This document shows positions 1 to 8,960 of a stretch of 64,000 bases of DNA, one piece after another. Source of the DNA: DATGKG01 sp963851325 (GTDB lineage Bacteria > Desulfobacterota > Binatia > Binatales > Binataceae); assembly GCA_963851325.1 (NCBI GenBank), contig CAWKOR010000001.1:1426001-1490000 (forward strand). Direction: 5' to 3'. Both the position numbers and the translations under genes were made by a program. The notes under the pieces were generated by a model that searched no databases, was not told the origin of the DNA, and saw only the letters and a list, made by a program, of their open reading frames with translations. How positions within the stretch are numbered: the first letter of the stretch is position 1; the number at the start of each line of letters is the position of its first letter.

Positions 1-887
1 CGTCCATCGATCGGCGCCGACGCTGCTCGAAGAGATCGCGGGAATCGCCGAGGGCAGCGGACGCTCCTATGAGGAAACGCTCGCGTTCCAATTCATGGAT
101 GAGGAGTGGTGGTTCGGCGCGAAGCGTTTCGGCAAGCGGGCGCAGCCGGTCAATCGATGCAGCGTCATCGCGAGCCGGGGGTCCGCTGGGCATCCGCCGA
201 TCCTCGCGCAAAATATGGACCTGCCCGCATTCCTCGACGGCGGTCAGACCGTCCTGCGCATCGACGGCGAGCCGCGCGCAACCATCCTGACCATCTGCGG
301 CATGATCGCTTTATGCGGCGTCAACGATTTCGGCCTCGGCGTCGCGGTAAACACGCTGTGGCAATTACCTACCGCGGCCGATGGACTTCCGGTCGCCTGC
401 GTCGTGCGGGGCTTGCTCGCGAAACGAAATCTGAAGGAGGCGGCCAACTGGATTTCCGAAACCCATCATGCGTCGGGCCAGCACTACTTGCTTGGTGATA
501 CGGATGGGTTCGCGAGCTTCGAAGCATCGGGCAAATCGGTCACGCGGCTTAATTGGGATGCCTCGACACCGACTTTCCTTCACACCAATCATCCACTGGC
601 CGACTCGAGGCAAGACGGGCGACTGCGCGCGGCCGAAGAAAATTCGCGCGGACGTTATCGGATGCTATGCGAATTGGCTGCCGGAAAAGACTTGAGCATC
701 GCGCAAGTTCAGTCGGCGCTCGCAAGATCGCAGCGGACCGCATCCGATCTCAGTGCTGCCCGATGCTGGAGAAGCATCGAGCACGATGACGTTCGCATCG
801 ATTGTCATGCAACTGCGACGTCCCCCCTCAATCTCAGTCGCCGCCGGACCGCCCTGCTCGAATCCGTACGGTCCAGTCGGGAACTAA
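1..887 (+). pseudogene. C45-family (acyl-CoA:6-APA acyltransferase-like) Ntn hydrolase, 5' truncated by window edge and frame-broken
   Basis: The reading frame enters from before base 1 (codons in phase with base 2), so the true start is outside the window. The visible part has the C45/PhaG-like Ntn-hydrolase layout: a helical stretch ending in EEW, then a candidate N-terminal nucleophile Cys in NRCSV (codon 158-160) followed by ILAQNMDLP, and a family-like HTNHPL segment. Near bases 722-726 the frame must shift: the first frame becomes Arg-rich nonsense, while the next frame continues as SGPHPIS, TFASIVM and AAGPP and stops at 885-887, which is the normal C45 C-terminus. One extra A in the AA at 724-725 would explain it. 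Family members cleave or transfer amide-linked acyl groups after self-processing; the substrate here is unknown. Either a sequence error or a recent pseudogene. Confidence 0.7.
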
Positions 888-896
888 TATGTCGGT

Positions 897-1658
897 CTAG
901 CGAGCCAGGTATCCGCCGTCGACGATCAGAGGAGTCCCGGTCACGAACGATGCCTCGTCGGAGGCAAGGAAAAGAATCGCGTTCGCGATCTCATCTGGTT
1001 GCGCATTGCGCCTCAGTGGTTCGGCATGCGCGGCCTGCCGCCAGAACTCTCCGACCTCCGGCGCCGTCGCGCGCTTGATGATGTTAGTCTCGACATTTCC
1101 CGGGCACACGCAATTGATCCTGATCCCTTCCGCCGCATATCGAGTGGCCAATGATTTGGTGAGCTGCAACGCGCCGGCCTTGGTGATGTTGTAGGCGAAG
1201 GTGCTCGCGCCATCCATCTCCTGACCGATGAAGGAGGATATCGAAGCGAGGTTCACAATCGATCCGGTCGTTTGTTTCAGCATTTGCGGAATGACGTGCT
1301 TGCAGCACAGGAACATGCTCTTCAGATTGATGTCCATCAGGCGATCCCATTCCTGCACCGTCATCTCCGTTATGTCGCGAACGAAATGGATACCGGCGTT
1401 GTTGACCAGCACGTCGATGCGGCCGAACGCCGAGACTGCCTCCGCGGCAAGATGCCGCGCGGTTTGCTCCTCCGCCACATTGCCGGGTACCGACCGATGC
1501 TTGTCCCGCCCAATTTGGTCCAGAATCGCATCGAGCCCTTTGCGGTCGATGTCATTCAGGATCAGGCGGGCGCCTTCGCCGGCAAATCGGAGCGCAGTCG
1601 ATCGACCGATTCCACTCGCTGCCCCGGTAACGATCGCGATCTTGTCTTGAAGTCTCAT
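897..1658 (-). CDS. SDR-family NAD(P)-dependent oxidoreductase
   Basis: A classical short-chain dehydrogenase/reductase of 253 aa, the usual length. Visible motifs are the Rossmann dinucleotide loop TGAASGIG at residues 11-18, the NNAG motif at 86-89, the catalytic Ser region around 139-141 and the Tyr156-x3-Lys160 catalytic pair, followed by the PG motif (CPGNVETN). Asp36 at the end of the second strand (LNDID) suggests NAD rather than NADP preference. The ATG has a strong GGAGG ribosome-binding site about 6 nt upstream. The gene converges on the C45 gene with a 9-bp gap. The substrate cannot be read from sequence; members oxidise alcohols or reduce ketones in the cytoplasm. Confidence 0.9.
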   Translation of the reverse strand: MRLQDKIAIVTGAASGIGRSTALRFAGEGARLILNDIDRKGLDAILDQIGRDKHRSVPGNVAEEQTARHLAAEAVSAFGRIDVLVNNAGIHFVRDITEMTVQEWDRLMDINLKSMFLCCKHVIPQMLKQTTGSIVNLASISSFIGQEMDGASTFAYNITKAGALQLTKSLATRYAAEGIRINCVCPGNVETNIIKRATAPEVGEFWRQAAHAEPLRRNAQPDEIANAILFLASDEASFVTGTPLIVDGGYLAR

Positions 1659-1787
1659 GGTATGCCTCCAGTTCCGCGACGAGCATTATGCGCCGCTCGT
1701 CCCGAACTCCACACCTTGTCGGTAGCAAGCCGATTCACGATTCAACTTCCCCTGCGGCAATGGTAGCCTCAAGCTACCGACAAAGAC

Positions 1788-2948
1788 GTGGTTCCCATCC
1801 GCTACAATCTTAGAAGCTTGTTCGAGCGGCGCGCGACATCGCTGATGACTGTGCTGGGGCTGGGTATGGTCGCGATGATCTTCGTAATCCTGTTCGGCTT
1901 CATCGGCGGACTGAAGAGCACCATGCTCAACGCAAGCGAGGAGCAAAATTGGGTCCTGCTCAGCCGCGGCGCGCCCAGTGAAACTGCGAGCTTCATCCCT
2001 CACGCGAGCATCGACATCGTGCGCGTACGGCCTGAGATTGCGCCGGGCGACAATGGACAGCCGTTGATGTCCCCGGAAATCTTTCGCGGCGTCAACATCA
2101 GCCGTGACAAACATTTCAGGCAGTTCGTCGTGATGCGAGGCGTCAATCCCGTCGCGCTGCGAGTCCATCGCAACATGCACCTGGTCAGCGGGCGGTGGCC
2201 GATTCGCGGCCAGGGAGAATGGGCGATCGGACAGAAGGTCCAGGCGCGCCAACCTTCCATGACCATCGGTTCGCAATTTCACTACGGCCGGCGCAACTGG
2301 ACCATCGTCGGTGTGTTTGCCGACGACGACAGCGCCCGCGAGTCCGAGATTTGGGCCGACTATGAAGACCTTCGCATCGACGCTCAGCATAACGGCGAAG
2401 ACACCAACGCGCTGCATGTGGTGTTGAAGCCCGGAACCTCGGCGGCGTTTCAGCAGGCGCTCAAGAGCGACGGACGCCTGAAGCTCGATGCGATCAGCGA
2501 GCATGACTACTATGCGTCGCAAACCAAGGTGGTCGACCAGTTGCGCTCGCTCGGACTGATCGTGGCGCTGGCGCTAGGGCTGGGCGCGACCTTCGGCGGA
2601 ATGAACACGATGTATACGGCAGTCGCACGCCGCGAACGCGAAATCGGCGTGCTCCGGGTGCTGGGGTTTTCGCGCGGCAACATCCTGGGCAGCTTCGTGA
2701 TCGAAAGCGCGTTGCTCGGCATCGCGGGAGGCGTCGCCGGCGTGGCGTTGGCCTTCATCGTGGCGTGGGGCACCGGGTTGAATAGCCGTCTGCTCAGCGT
2801 CGGTTCGACGTTTTTTTCATATCGCCCGACTCCTGGCGCGATCGCGGCCGGTCTGATCGCTGCGAGCATAATCGGGATAGTCGGCGGATTCGCCCCCGCA
2901 TGGCGCGCCGCGCGAATCGGCGTCATCGATTCGTTGAGAGACGCGTGA
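1788..2948 (+). CDS. FtsX/MacB-type ABC transporter permease (first of pair)
   Basis: 386 aa, starting at GTG (an in-frame TAG lies 24 bp upstream and no better ATG precedes the conserved N-terminus). One membrane span at about residues 20-42 is followed by a large periplasmic region resembling the MacB periplasmic core domain (about 50-240), then three C-terminal spans of the FtsX domain; the segment REREIGVLRVLGFSR is the typical cytoplasmic coupling motif of MacB/LolC-type permeases. Its stop overlaps the ATG of the next permease (TGATG), so the two are translationally coupled. Such permeases act with a MacB/LolD-type ATPase to extract lipoproteins or export small molecules; no ATPase gene is present within 50 kb. 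Confidence 0.85.
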   Translation: MVPIRYNLRSLFERRATSLMTVLGLGMVAMIFVILFGFIGGLKSTMLNASEEQNWVLLSRGAPSETASFIPHASIDIVRVRPEIAPGDNGQPLMSPEIFRGVNISRDKHFRQFVVMRGVNPVALRVHRNMHLVSGRWPIRGQGEWAIGQKVQARQPSMTIGSQFHYGRRNWTIVGVFADDDSARESEIWADYEDLRIDAQHNGEDTNALHVVLKPGTSAAFQQALKSDGRLKLDAISEHDYYASQTKVVDQLRSLGLIVALALGLGATFGGMNTMYTAVARREREIGVLRVLGFSRGNILGSFVIESALLGIAGGVAGVALAFIVAWGTGLNSRLLSVGSTFFSYRPTPGAIAAGLIAASIIGIVGGFAPAWRAARIGVIDSLRDA

Positions 2949-4117
2949 TGGGCGTCAAGCTGTTGATCCTCGCGCTGCGCAACATGCTCCGTCAGCTCCG
3001 GCGGACGATTCTGACCGGGTTGGTTTTCGCGGTCGCAGTATTTTTGTTTACGGTTTTGGTCGCGGTGCCGGTTTCGATGGATCGCATCGCGGCCGATGCC
3101 GCCAAGGGTTTGCGGCTGATCGTCATCGCGCATAACTCCTACAAGCTGCCCGCGAAGTACTGCAACGAGATCAGGAAGATGCCGCACGTGATGGCATGCG
3201 CTCCGGAGATCCAGTTCAACACGATTTACCGCGACCCTCGCGACAACATCACGACGTTCGGTGTCACCGAGGATATCTTTTCGGTCAGCGCGAAGAACGA
3301 TCCTCAGGTGCCGCCGGAAGTACGCAAGCAATTTTTTTCCGATCGGCGCAGCGCTTCAGTGGGATCGGTGCTGATGCGGGAGCATGGCTGGAAGCTTGGG
3401 CAGCCGATCATTTTGCGCGATCCCGAAAATTCCAAACTTACGTTGAACCTGATCCCCAAGCTCGAAATGACGACCCTGCTCACCTCGCGCGCGTTGTTCT
3501 TCGATCGCAGGCTTTTCGACGACGCAATCAAGAACACCTATGGCGCCGATATTCAGGACCGCGCGTCGTTCCTGGCGGTGCGGGTCGACCATCCGGAAAA
3601 CATGGACCAGGTGATCGGCGAAATCGACGAGAACTTTCATAACTCCGAGGCCGAGACCGAGACCACCCAGGAGTCCGACGCGCTGGCCAGCGCGGTTACC
3701 GGTATCGGCGACATTAAGACCATCATGTACAGCCTGTCGCTAGTGGTGCTGTTGACGGTGCTGCTGATCGCGGCCAACTCAATGGCGATGATGGTGCGCG
3801 ACCGCGTTACCGAAGTCGCGGTGATGCGCGCGTTGGGTTTCGGACGCCCTCACGTCATCGCGTTACTGCTGATGGAGGCCGCGTTGATCGGCGTGACCGG
3901 CGCGACTATCGGAGCAGGCGCGGCGCTGTGGTGCTTCCACGGCGGCATATCGCTGGGCGGCGCGGTTACCGGAGGTCTCGGATACATGGCGGTCGCGCCG
4001 GATACCGCCGGATGGGCGATAGTCATCGCGCTCGGCGTGAGCATCCTGAGCGCAATGCTGCCGGTCGGCCGGGCGGCGAACATTCCCCCCGCGATGGCCT
4101 TTCGCAAAGTGGTGTGA
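2948..4117 (+). CDS. FtsX/MacB-type ABC transporter permease (second of pair)
   Basis: 389 aa from the ATG at 2948, which overlaps the previous stop by one base; a longer in-frame extension back to 2900 is rejected because it would lie inside the first permease. Same architecture as its partner: N-terminal span (about residues 13-35, rich in Val/Phe/Leu), periplasmic domain, then three spans with the coupling motif VTEVAVMRALGFGR. The sequence differs clearly from the first permease, so the pair is probably a heterodimer like LolC/LolE rather than a recent duplication. The next gene is convergent with a 19-bp gap, so the transcript ends here without an ATPase gene. Confidence 0.85.
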   Translation: MGVKLLILALRNMLRQLRRTILTGLVFAVAVFLFTVLVAVPVSMDRIAADAAKGLRLIVIAHNSYKLPAKYCNEIRKMPHVMACAPEIQFNTIYRDPRDNITTFGVTEDIFSVSAKNDPQVPPEVRKQFFSDRRSASVGSVLMREHGWKLGQPIILRDPENSKLTLNLIPKLEMTTLLTSRALFFDRRLFDDAIKNTYGADIQDRASFLAVRVDHPENMDQVIGEIDENFHNSEAETETTQESDALASAVTGIGDIKTIMYSLSLVVLLTVLLIAANSMAMMVRDRVTEVAVMRALGFGRPHVIALLLMEAALIGVTGATIGAGAALWCFHGGISLGGAVTGGLGYMAVAPDTAGWAIVIALGVSILSAMLPVGRAANIPPAMAFRKVV

Positions 4118-4136
4118 CGCAGCGGCGTCCGGTGTT

Positions 4137-4817
4137 TCAGCCGAGCATTTCGACGCCACCAGTCACGAGCCCCAACACGGTGGCGCCGTTGCGGCTGGTG
4201 ACGGTGTGAACGCATCCGTTGGGCCGATAGTTCATGTCACCCGTCATCACCTCACCTGACTCGTCGGCATTGGATCCTTCGAGGATAAAGATCAGCTCGT
4301 CGCCGACGTGGCGATGAATTGGAAGTTTCGCGCCCGCCTCAAAACGAACCAGCGCGGCGCGGCGTTTGGTCTCCTTGTCATGCCAGATAGGCTTCTGCCG
4401 TACACCCGGCATCGCGTCGACCCACGCGAGCTCGCTCAGCACGATCGTTTGCGAGCGCGGTGCTGCTCCGATCTCGCTCGCTGCCTCGACACCGCCCGAT
4501 ATGATGGCGAACACCGTCGCACCGGTTTTGCTGGTCACCGAATGCACGCATCCGTTGGGCCGATATCCAACGCTGCCCGCCGCGGTCGTTCCCGATTCGT
4601 CGGAGATCGATCCTTCGACCACATAGAGCAATTCGTCGCCGACATGGCGATGCATCGGTAATGTCGCGCCCGGTTCGAAGCGAGTCAGTTGCACCCGCCG
4701 CTTCGACGCGGGATCGGACCACAGCGCCTTGAACTTGATGGTGGGTGACATCGTTTCCCACTCGCGTTCGCTGACGCGAATTATTTGCGACGGATTGGTG
4801 GGTGTGGCAGCGGCCAT
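4137..4817 (-). CDS. Tandem ChrR-like cupin protein
   Basis: 226 aa from the ATG at 4817, chosen because GGAGGA lies 7 nt upstream; an in-frame extension to 4973 would reach into the divergent promoter region. The protein is two copies of one cupin fold (about residues 15-115 and 125-226). Each carries the metal-ligand signature HRHVGDEL and the partner segment YRPNGCVH, as in the cupin domain of ChrR anti-sigma factors and related metal-binding sensors. There is no zinc-binding anti-sigma domain and no sigma-factor gene beside it, so an enzymatic or sensor role of the cupin alone is more likely. Divergent from a small secreted protein; 171 bp lie between the starts. Confidence 0.75.
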   Translation of the reverse strand: MAAATPTNPSQIIRVSEREWETMSPTIKFKALWSDPASKRRVQLTRFEPGATLPMHRHVGDELLYVVEGSISDESGTTAAGSVGYRPNGCVHSVTSKTGATVFAIISGGVEAASEIGAAPRSQTIVLSELAWVDAMPGVRQKPIWHDKETKRRAALVRFEAGAKLPIHRHVGDELIFILEGSNADESGEVMTGDMNYRPNGCVHTVTSRNGATVLGLVTGGVEMLG

Positions 4818-4988
4818 TGTCTTGTCCTCCGAGAGCTCGAGCCAGCGGGGCTGAGCGGCGTGAGCGTCAGCCTCGGTTCTAACGCAACGACCAGTCGGAA
4901 GTATAGGTCTTTCGCATCGCGCATCCGTTTGCATGCCGGGCACCGCGCAGCCTAACCATGTGAACGCGAGCAATCGCGCGGAGGAACG

Positions 4989-5357
4989 ATGAAATCATTA
5001 GCCACCACGGCAGGACTCGTTGCGGTCATAGCTCTGTGGAGTGCGGGTGCTCACGCGCAGGATCCGGCAAAGACCGACCCGGCGCATTTCAAGGTCGTGC
5101 TCGACAATGATCGCGCCCGCGTCCTGCACGTTACGGTGGAACCGAATACTAAAATCGAGCTTCACGAAGTCGACGATGCGGTGGTGGTACCGCTGACCGA
5201 TTACGAATCGATTCTAAAGACGGCGAACGGTCAAACCACCACCTTGCAACGCACCAGCGGCAAGGCCGAATGGCTACCCGCCGGTGGCCGCGAATTCGAG
5301 TCGGGTTCGAAGGGTGTGGATGCGCTATTGATCGAAATCAAGCGCGCGCCGAAGTAG
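4989..5357 (+). CDS. Small secreted cupin-like protein
   Basis: 122 aa with a clear Sec signal peptide (Lys at residue 2, hydrophobic core to about 18, cleavage after AHA near residue 23). The mature part of about 99 residues reads as a short beta-sandwich with a HE...D pattern and an AGGREF turn; it resembles small periplasmic cupin-like proteins with poorly conserved metal ligands. The ATG is preceded by GGAGGAACG, a strong ribosome-binding site. Divergent from the tandem-cupin gene, which hints at a shared control region and related role, but the function is unknown. Confidence 0.65.
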   Translation: MKSLATTAGLVAVIALWSAGAHAQDPAKTDPAHFKVVLDNDRARVLHVTVEPNTKIELHEVDDAVVVPLTDYESILKTANGQTTTLQRTSGKAEWLPAGGREFESGSKGVDALLIEIKRAPK

Positions 5358-5389
5358 CGCTCCAGGGGGCAAGCCGCGGCGATTTCTTG

Positions 5390-5424
5390 CGCCGGCGATC
5401 GTGTCCCAAACTGACACGCCGGCG
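5390..5424 (+). terminator. Stem-loop after the small secreted protein, possible terminator
   Basis: Stem CGCCGG (5390-5395) plus CGTGTC (5400-5405) pairs with GACACG (5413-5418) plus CCGGCG (5419-5424), with a CGAT bulge and a 7-nt loop. It starts 33 bp after the stop of the preceding gene. No T-run follows, so intrinsic termination is uncertain. I saw nothing else in the 276-bp stretch 5358-5633. Confidence 0.3.
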
Positions 5425-5633
5425 TCCTGCCTCAAAACCGTTTCGATACATCTCAGTGCGCGTTCTCAGAATGATCGTTACATCTGAGCATCATCGCGTA
5501 ACTGACTGTCTTCCAGCGCTATCGTGGATGCGGCATCGAAGTTGCCTTGATCGCGATGATGCGATCGTTTCGCGCGCGCTCACCGCGTGTTGGCCACTCA
5601 ACTTCCGGGCCGAAACGAATCGCCACAAATGCG

Positions 5634-6581
5634 ATGAAATCTCGAATCGAATCCGGCTGCACGGTTGGTGTTTTGGCTTTCGCAATCCTGATGAGCTCGG
5701 TCTCGTTCGCTCACGCATCGGAATACGGCGTAAGCAGCTATCGTCCCGGCAGCATGGATCTGTTCTCCGGCTTCAGCGCCAAGCCGGGCACTACGATGGT
5801 CAAGACTTATTTCCTTTACCAGGATGCCTCCACTGATCCCGTCACCGCCGACGGCAAGTTCGTAGCGAATTCTCACCTCATCACCTATACCAACGCGGTG
5901 TTTGCAGCTCACAGTACGCGCCTGCGGGTGCTGGGCGCTTACTGGGGAATGGGCGTCATCGTACAGACTCACGTCGTCGATCAGACCTTGCGGCTCGGTC
6001 CGGTTGGTTATGCCGTACCGGCCCAGCGTTTGACGATCGGCGGCCTCGGCGATCTTGAGTTATTGCCGGAAATACTGGCGTGGAGTTGGGGCCGCTTTCA
6101 TCTGCTGCAAACGATGACGGTCTATGCACCGACCGGGAGCTACGATCCGAATCGAATCGCAAATACCGGGCTCAACCGCTGGGCGATTGAACCCGATCTG
6201 GGACTGACCTGGCTCGATGAGGAAACCGGGCAACATGCGTCGCTGTTTCTGGGGTACACCGTGAATTCGGATAATACCGCGACGCATTATCACAGCGGCC
6301 AGGAGTTCCACGCCGACTTCGCACTCGCCCAGCATCTACCGCACGGGCTGGTCCTCGGCGCGTCCGGTTATGCGCTGCAGCAGACCACCGCCGATTCCGG
6401 AACGGGCGCGGTCTTTGGTCCGAGGATAGGAAGGGTACTGGCGCTCGGGCCGCTGGTCGGCGAGACCTTTCACTTGGCCTCGCTTCCCATCACCTTGACC
6501 GCGAAGTACGACTTCGAATTTGCCACGGCGAATAGCTTTACCGGCAACGAACTGTGGCTATCCGCCGCGCTGCAGTTCTGA
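5634..6581 (+). CDS. Outer-membrane beta-barrel protein of the phenol meta-pathway (MetA) type
   Basis: 315 aa from the ATG at 5634, chosen because it places a normal signal peptide (positive MKSR, hydrophobic core, cleavage after AHA) at the N-terminus; the longer frame from 5547 lacks one. The mature protein alternates short aromatic-flanked strands and Gly-rich turns and ends in a terminal Phe (LQF), the outer-membrane barrel insertion signal. The segment FLYQDA, the VYAPTGSYDPN turn and the NTGLNRWAIEPDLGLTW stretch match the COG4313/Phenol_MetA_deg family, proposed to aid uptake of hydrophobic substrates. No ribosome-binding site stands out. Tail-to-tail with the next gene, 2 bp apart. 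Confidence 0.7.
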   Translation: MKSRIESGCTVGVLAFAILMSSVSFAHASEYGVSSYRPGSMDLFSGFSAKPGTTMVKTYFLYQDASTDPVTADGKFVANSHLITYTNAVFAAHSTRLRVLGAYWGMGVIVQTHVVDQTLRLGPVGYAVPAQRLTIGGLGDLELLPEILAWSWGRFHLLQTMTVYAPTGSYDPNRIANTGLNRWAIEPDLGLTWLDEETGQHASLFLGYTVNSDNTATHYHSGQEFHADFALAQHLPHGLVLGASGYALQQTTADSGTGAVFGPRIGRVLALGPLVGETFHLASLPITLTAKYDFEFATANSFTGNELWLSAALQF

Positions 6582-6583
6582 AA

Positions 6584-8773
6584 TCACGGGCCCGGCTTCA
6601 GCAAGACCGCTTGCGCAGTCATCACTGAGGTGCCGCTGGCGACGCTGGTGCTGGCCACCGCAGTATAACTCGGCGAAGCAATTCCGAACGGCGCCGGTAG
6701 ATCTCCAAACGCCAGCGTGAACCCTTCCTTGGACGACCTGAGGTTCAACCGCTGCGATATCGCCCCCGGTTGGGAGATGGTCGGCGCGGAGAAACTCTGT
6801 GCACCGTAAAAGAACACCTGCAGTTCGTTACTGCGAGACGCGACCAACGACGGCGCGGCGCCCAGGATCGGGCTGACGCCTGCCGCCGTCGCTCCGGAGT
6901 TCTGGTCGATCGGCGTCGACGACACATTGCGCCATGCACCCATCACACCGGCAGCCCAGTTCGAGCTGATACGCCATCCGTACGAAGCAGGCTCACTCGC
7001 GCCGGCGACCTTATAGTAGAGCCACGAGGTCAACTTGTTTCCGTTGGTCACCGCGTCGCGGCGGATGTTGGTCCAGCCAGTCGGCGCAGTCGGCACAACT
7101 ACGGCGCTGCCATCAGCGATGAGGATTTGAGCGAGCAAGACGTCTCCAGAATGGACGCCCGAAGGTACGCCGACCGTTACAGTCGTGACGGCGGCACTAT
7201 AGTCTGCCAATGCCCCGGCTCCGACGAATGCGATATTCGCGGCAGGTGCTGCAGTCGGAGTAGCTATTGGTGTCGCGGTCCGGGTCGGCACCGGGGTCGG
7301 TACCGGCGTTCCGACAACCGTAGGTATGGGTGTGGGTGGCGGAGGTGCAGGGGTTCCACTTTGCCCTCCCGGGACCAGCAGGATGGCCTGTCCGGTCAGC
7401 ACCGTCGACCCCGAAATACTTGCCGACGCGGGATAGGTAGGAGACGGGTTGTTGGCGGAACCGGCAGCCTTATCGCCGAATGCCAGCGTGAACCCTTCCT
7501 TCGACGACTTCACGTTGAAGCGCTGCGTCAGAGAACCGGAAAGCGCGATCGACGGACCCGCAAAGGCCTGCGCTCCGTAGAAATAGACCTGCATCTCATT
7601 GCTATAGAAGGGGGCCAGCGACGGAGCTGACACTGAGATCGGACTGAACCCCGCCGCGGTTGAGCCGGAAGCATTGTCCAGCGGCGAGGATGACCCACCG
7701 CGCCATGCACCCATGACGCCGGCAGCCCAATTCGAGCTTATTTTCCATCCATACGAAGCAGGCTCACTGGCTCCCGCCACTTTGTAGAACAGCCATGAAG
7801 TCTCCTTATTGCCGTTGTTCACCGCGTCGTGACGAATGCTTATCCATCCGCTGGGCGCAGTGGGCACCACCGAACCGGTGCCATCGGCGACAAGGATCTG
7901 AGCTACCAGGGTGTCGCCCGACTTGACCCCGGAGGGCAGGCCGACAGTTATCGTGGTAATCGCAGTGTTGTAGTCAGCTAATGGTCCCGCCCCAACGAAG
8001 GTGATCTGCCCCGAATTCGGAGGTATCGCGGTCGGGGTTGGATTCGGCGTCGCGGTTCGAGTTGGGGTTCGGGTTGGCACCGCGGTGGGAGTGATCGTAG
8101 GAGCTGGCGGAGGACTTCCGAGCGTCGAACCCAAAATCAACTTGTCGATGGCGAAGTCGGAAGTGGACCCTTGCGCGGTGGTCAGACTGATTATCACCGA
8201 GGTGATGTTGGATGCGGTCTGATCCCGTACGCCGAGGTAGATTGCAGTGCCTTTCGAATCGCTGGTTTCACTGAAGCTTCCCAGAGCGGACAGGCCATTG
8301 AAGGCCTGGATGGTCGCGGTGAATTGAGAAGGTCCATCCGCTTGAACCAGCGCCCCCACTCCGGCCTGGCCACGCGAAAAGGTCAGCGTGATCGGCCCGT
8401 TCCCCCCATTGTTGCCATTGGAGGTCCAGATCAGCGAATCTCCCGAGGGCATTCCAGCCCCGGACCAGCTGCAGGAAGAGGCGGGACAGACTACGGAAAC
8501 CAAACTGTTGGCGCCGCCAAGACTGACCGCAACGTTGGTTCCGGCGGCTGAAACTGCATTGAAGTTCGCCCCCAGGACTTTTCCATTCGATCCCAATTGG
8601 GACCAATTCACGGAATCATTTGCCCCTTGCGCGGTTTGCGAGGTGACCAGGGTCATCGAGTCTGCCCAGCCTGGAGTGGTTGCGAGCAGGACTATCGCGA
8701 TAGCGGCCAAGGCGCGGCGGCAATCTCCAGCCACCAACCCGGCCAGCCCCGGCATCTGAAGGGCTCGCTTCAT
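6584..8773 (-). CDS. Large secreted protein with N-terminal lectin-like domain and two duplicated modules
   Basis: 729 aa from the ATG at 8773, preceded by AAGGGGAAACC. A long signal peptide ends near GWA. Residues about 40-225 form a Gly/Ser/Thr-rich beta domain with a CPASSC pair; then a Pro/Thr linker (TPTRTPTRT type), module A (about 255-475), a second Pro/Thr linker and module B (about 520-729). The modules share long runs such as GASEPASYGW, SSNWAAGVMGAWR, KEGFTLAFGD and VGAG.LADY, so they arose by tandem duplication. Pro/Thr linkers and repeated beta modules are typical of extracellular adhesins or polysaccharide-binding proteins, but no catalytic domain is recognisable and there is no sorting motif. 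Confidence 0.75.
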   Translation of the reverse strand: MKRALQMPGLAGLVAGDCRRALAAIAIVLLATTPGWADSMTLVTSQTAQGANDSVNWSQLGSNGKVLGANFNAVSAAGTNVAVSLGGANSLVSVVCPASSCSWSGAGMPSGDSLIWTSNGNNGGNGPITLTFSRGQAGVGALVQADGPSQFTATIQAFNGLSALGSFSETSDSKGTAIYLGVRDQTASNITSVIISLTTAQGSTSDFAIDKLILGSTLGSPPPAPTITPTAVPTRTPTRTATPNPTPTAIPPNSGQITFVGAGPLADYNTAITTITVGLPSGVKSGDTLVAQILVADGTGSVVPTAPSGWISIRHDAVNNGNKETSWLFYKVAGASEPASYGWKISSNWAAGVMGAWRGGSSSPLDNASGSTAAGFSPISVSAPSLAPFYSNEMQVYFYGAQAFAGPSIALSGSLTQRFNVKSSKEGFTLAFGDKAAGSANNPSPTYPASASISGSTVLTGQAILLVPGGQSGTPAPPPPTPIPTVVGTPVPTPVPTRTATPIATPTAAPAANIAFVGAGALADYSAAVTTVTVGVPSGVHSGDVLLAQILIADGSAVVVPTAPTGWTNIRRDAVTNGNKLTSWLYYKVAGASEPASYGWRISSNWAAGVMGAWRNVSSTPIDQNSGATAAGVSPILGAAPSLVASRSNELQVFFYGAQSFSAPTISQPGAISQRLNLRSSKEGFTLAFGDLPAPFGIASPSYTAVASTSVASGTSVMTAQAVLLKPGP
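6587..7245 (-). repeat. Module B of internal duplication in the secreted protein
   Basis: Approximate limits of the C-terminal module. Near-identical DNA segments recur about 770 bp away in module A, for example around 6950-7000 against 7722-7770, and around 6708-6735 against 7478-7505, in the same orientation. Confidence 0.75.
7360..8012 (-). repeat. Module A of internal duplication in the secreted protein
   Basis: Approximate limits of the first module, partner of the copy at 6587-7245. The two are separated by a Pro/Thr-coding low-complexity linker (about 7246-7359), and another such linker lies on the other side of module A (about 8013-8110). Confidence 0.75.
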
Positions 8774-8960
8774 GGTTTCCCCTTTAGCTTCAATCCGCTG
8801 AATGACCACCCGTCGTGGTTTCGTAAGTCAGAATGAACACCCGAATCCCCAGCCGGCGAGGCCACCGCTTCGGGGGTCGCGTAATCCTATCCATTGTCGG
8901 GGAGTTGGGGCAACAAGTTTTTCGTGCTTCGGCTCGCAAATATTAGCGAATTCGTATCGG

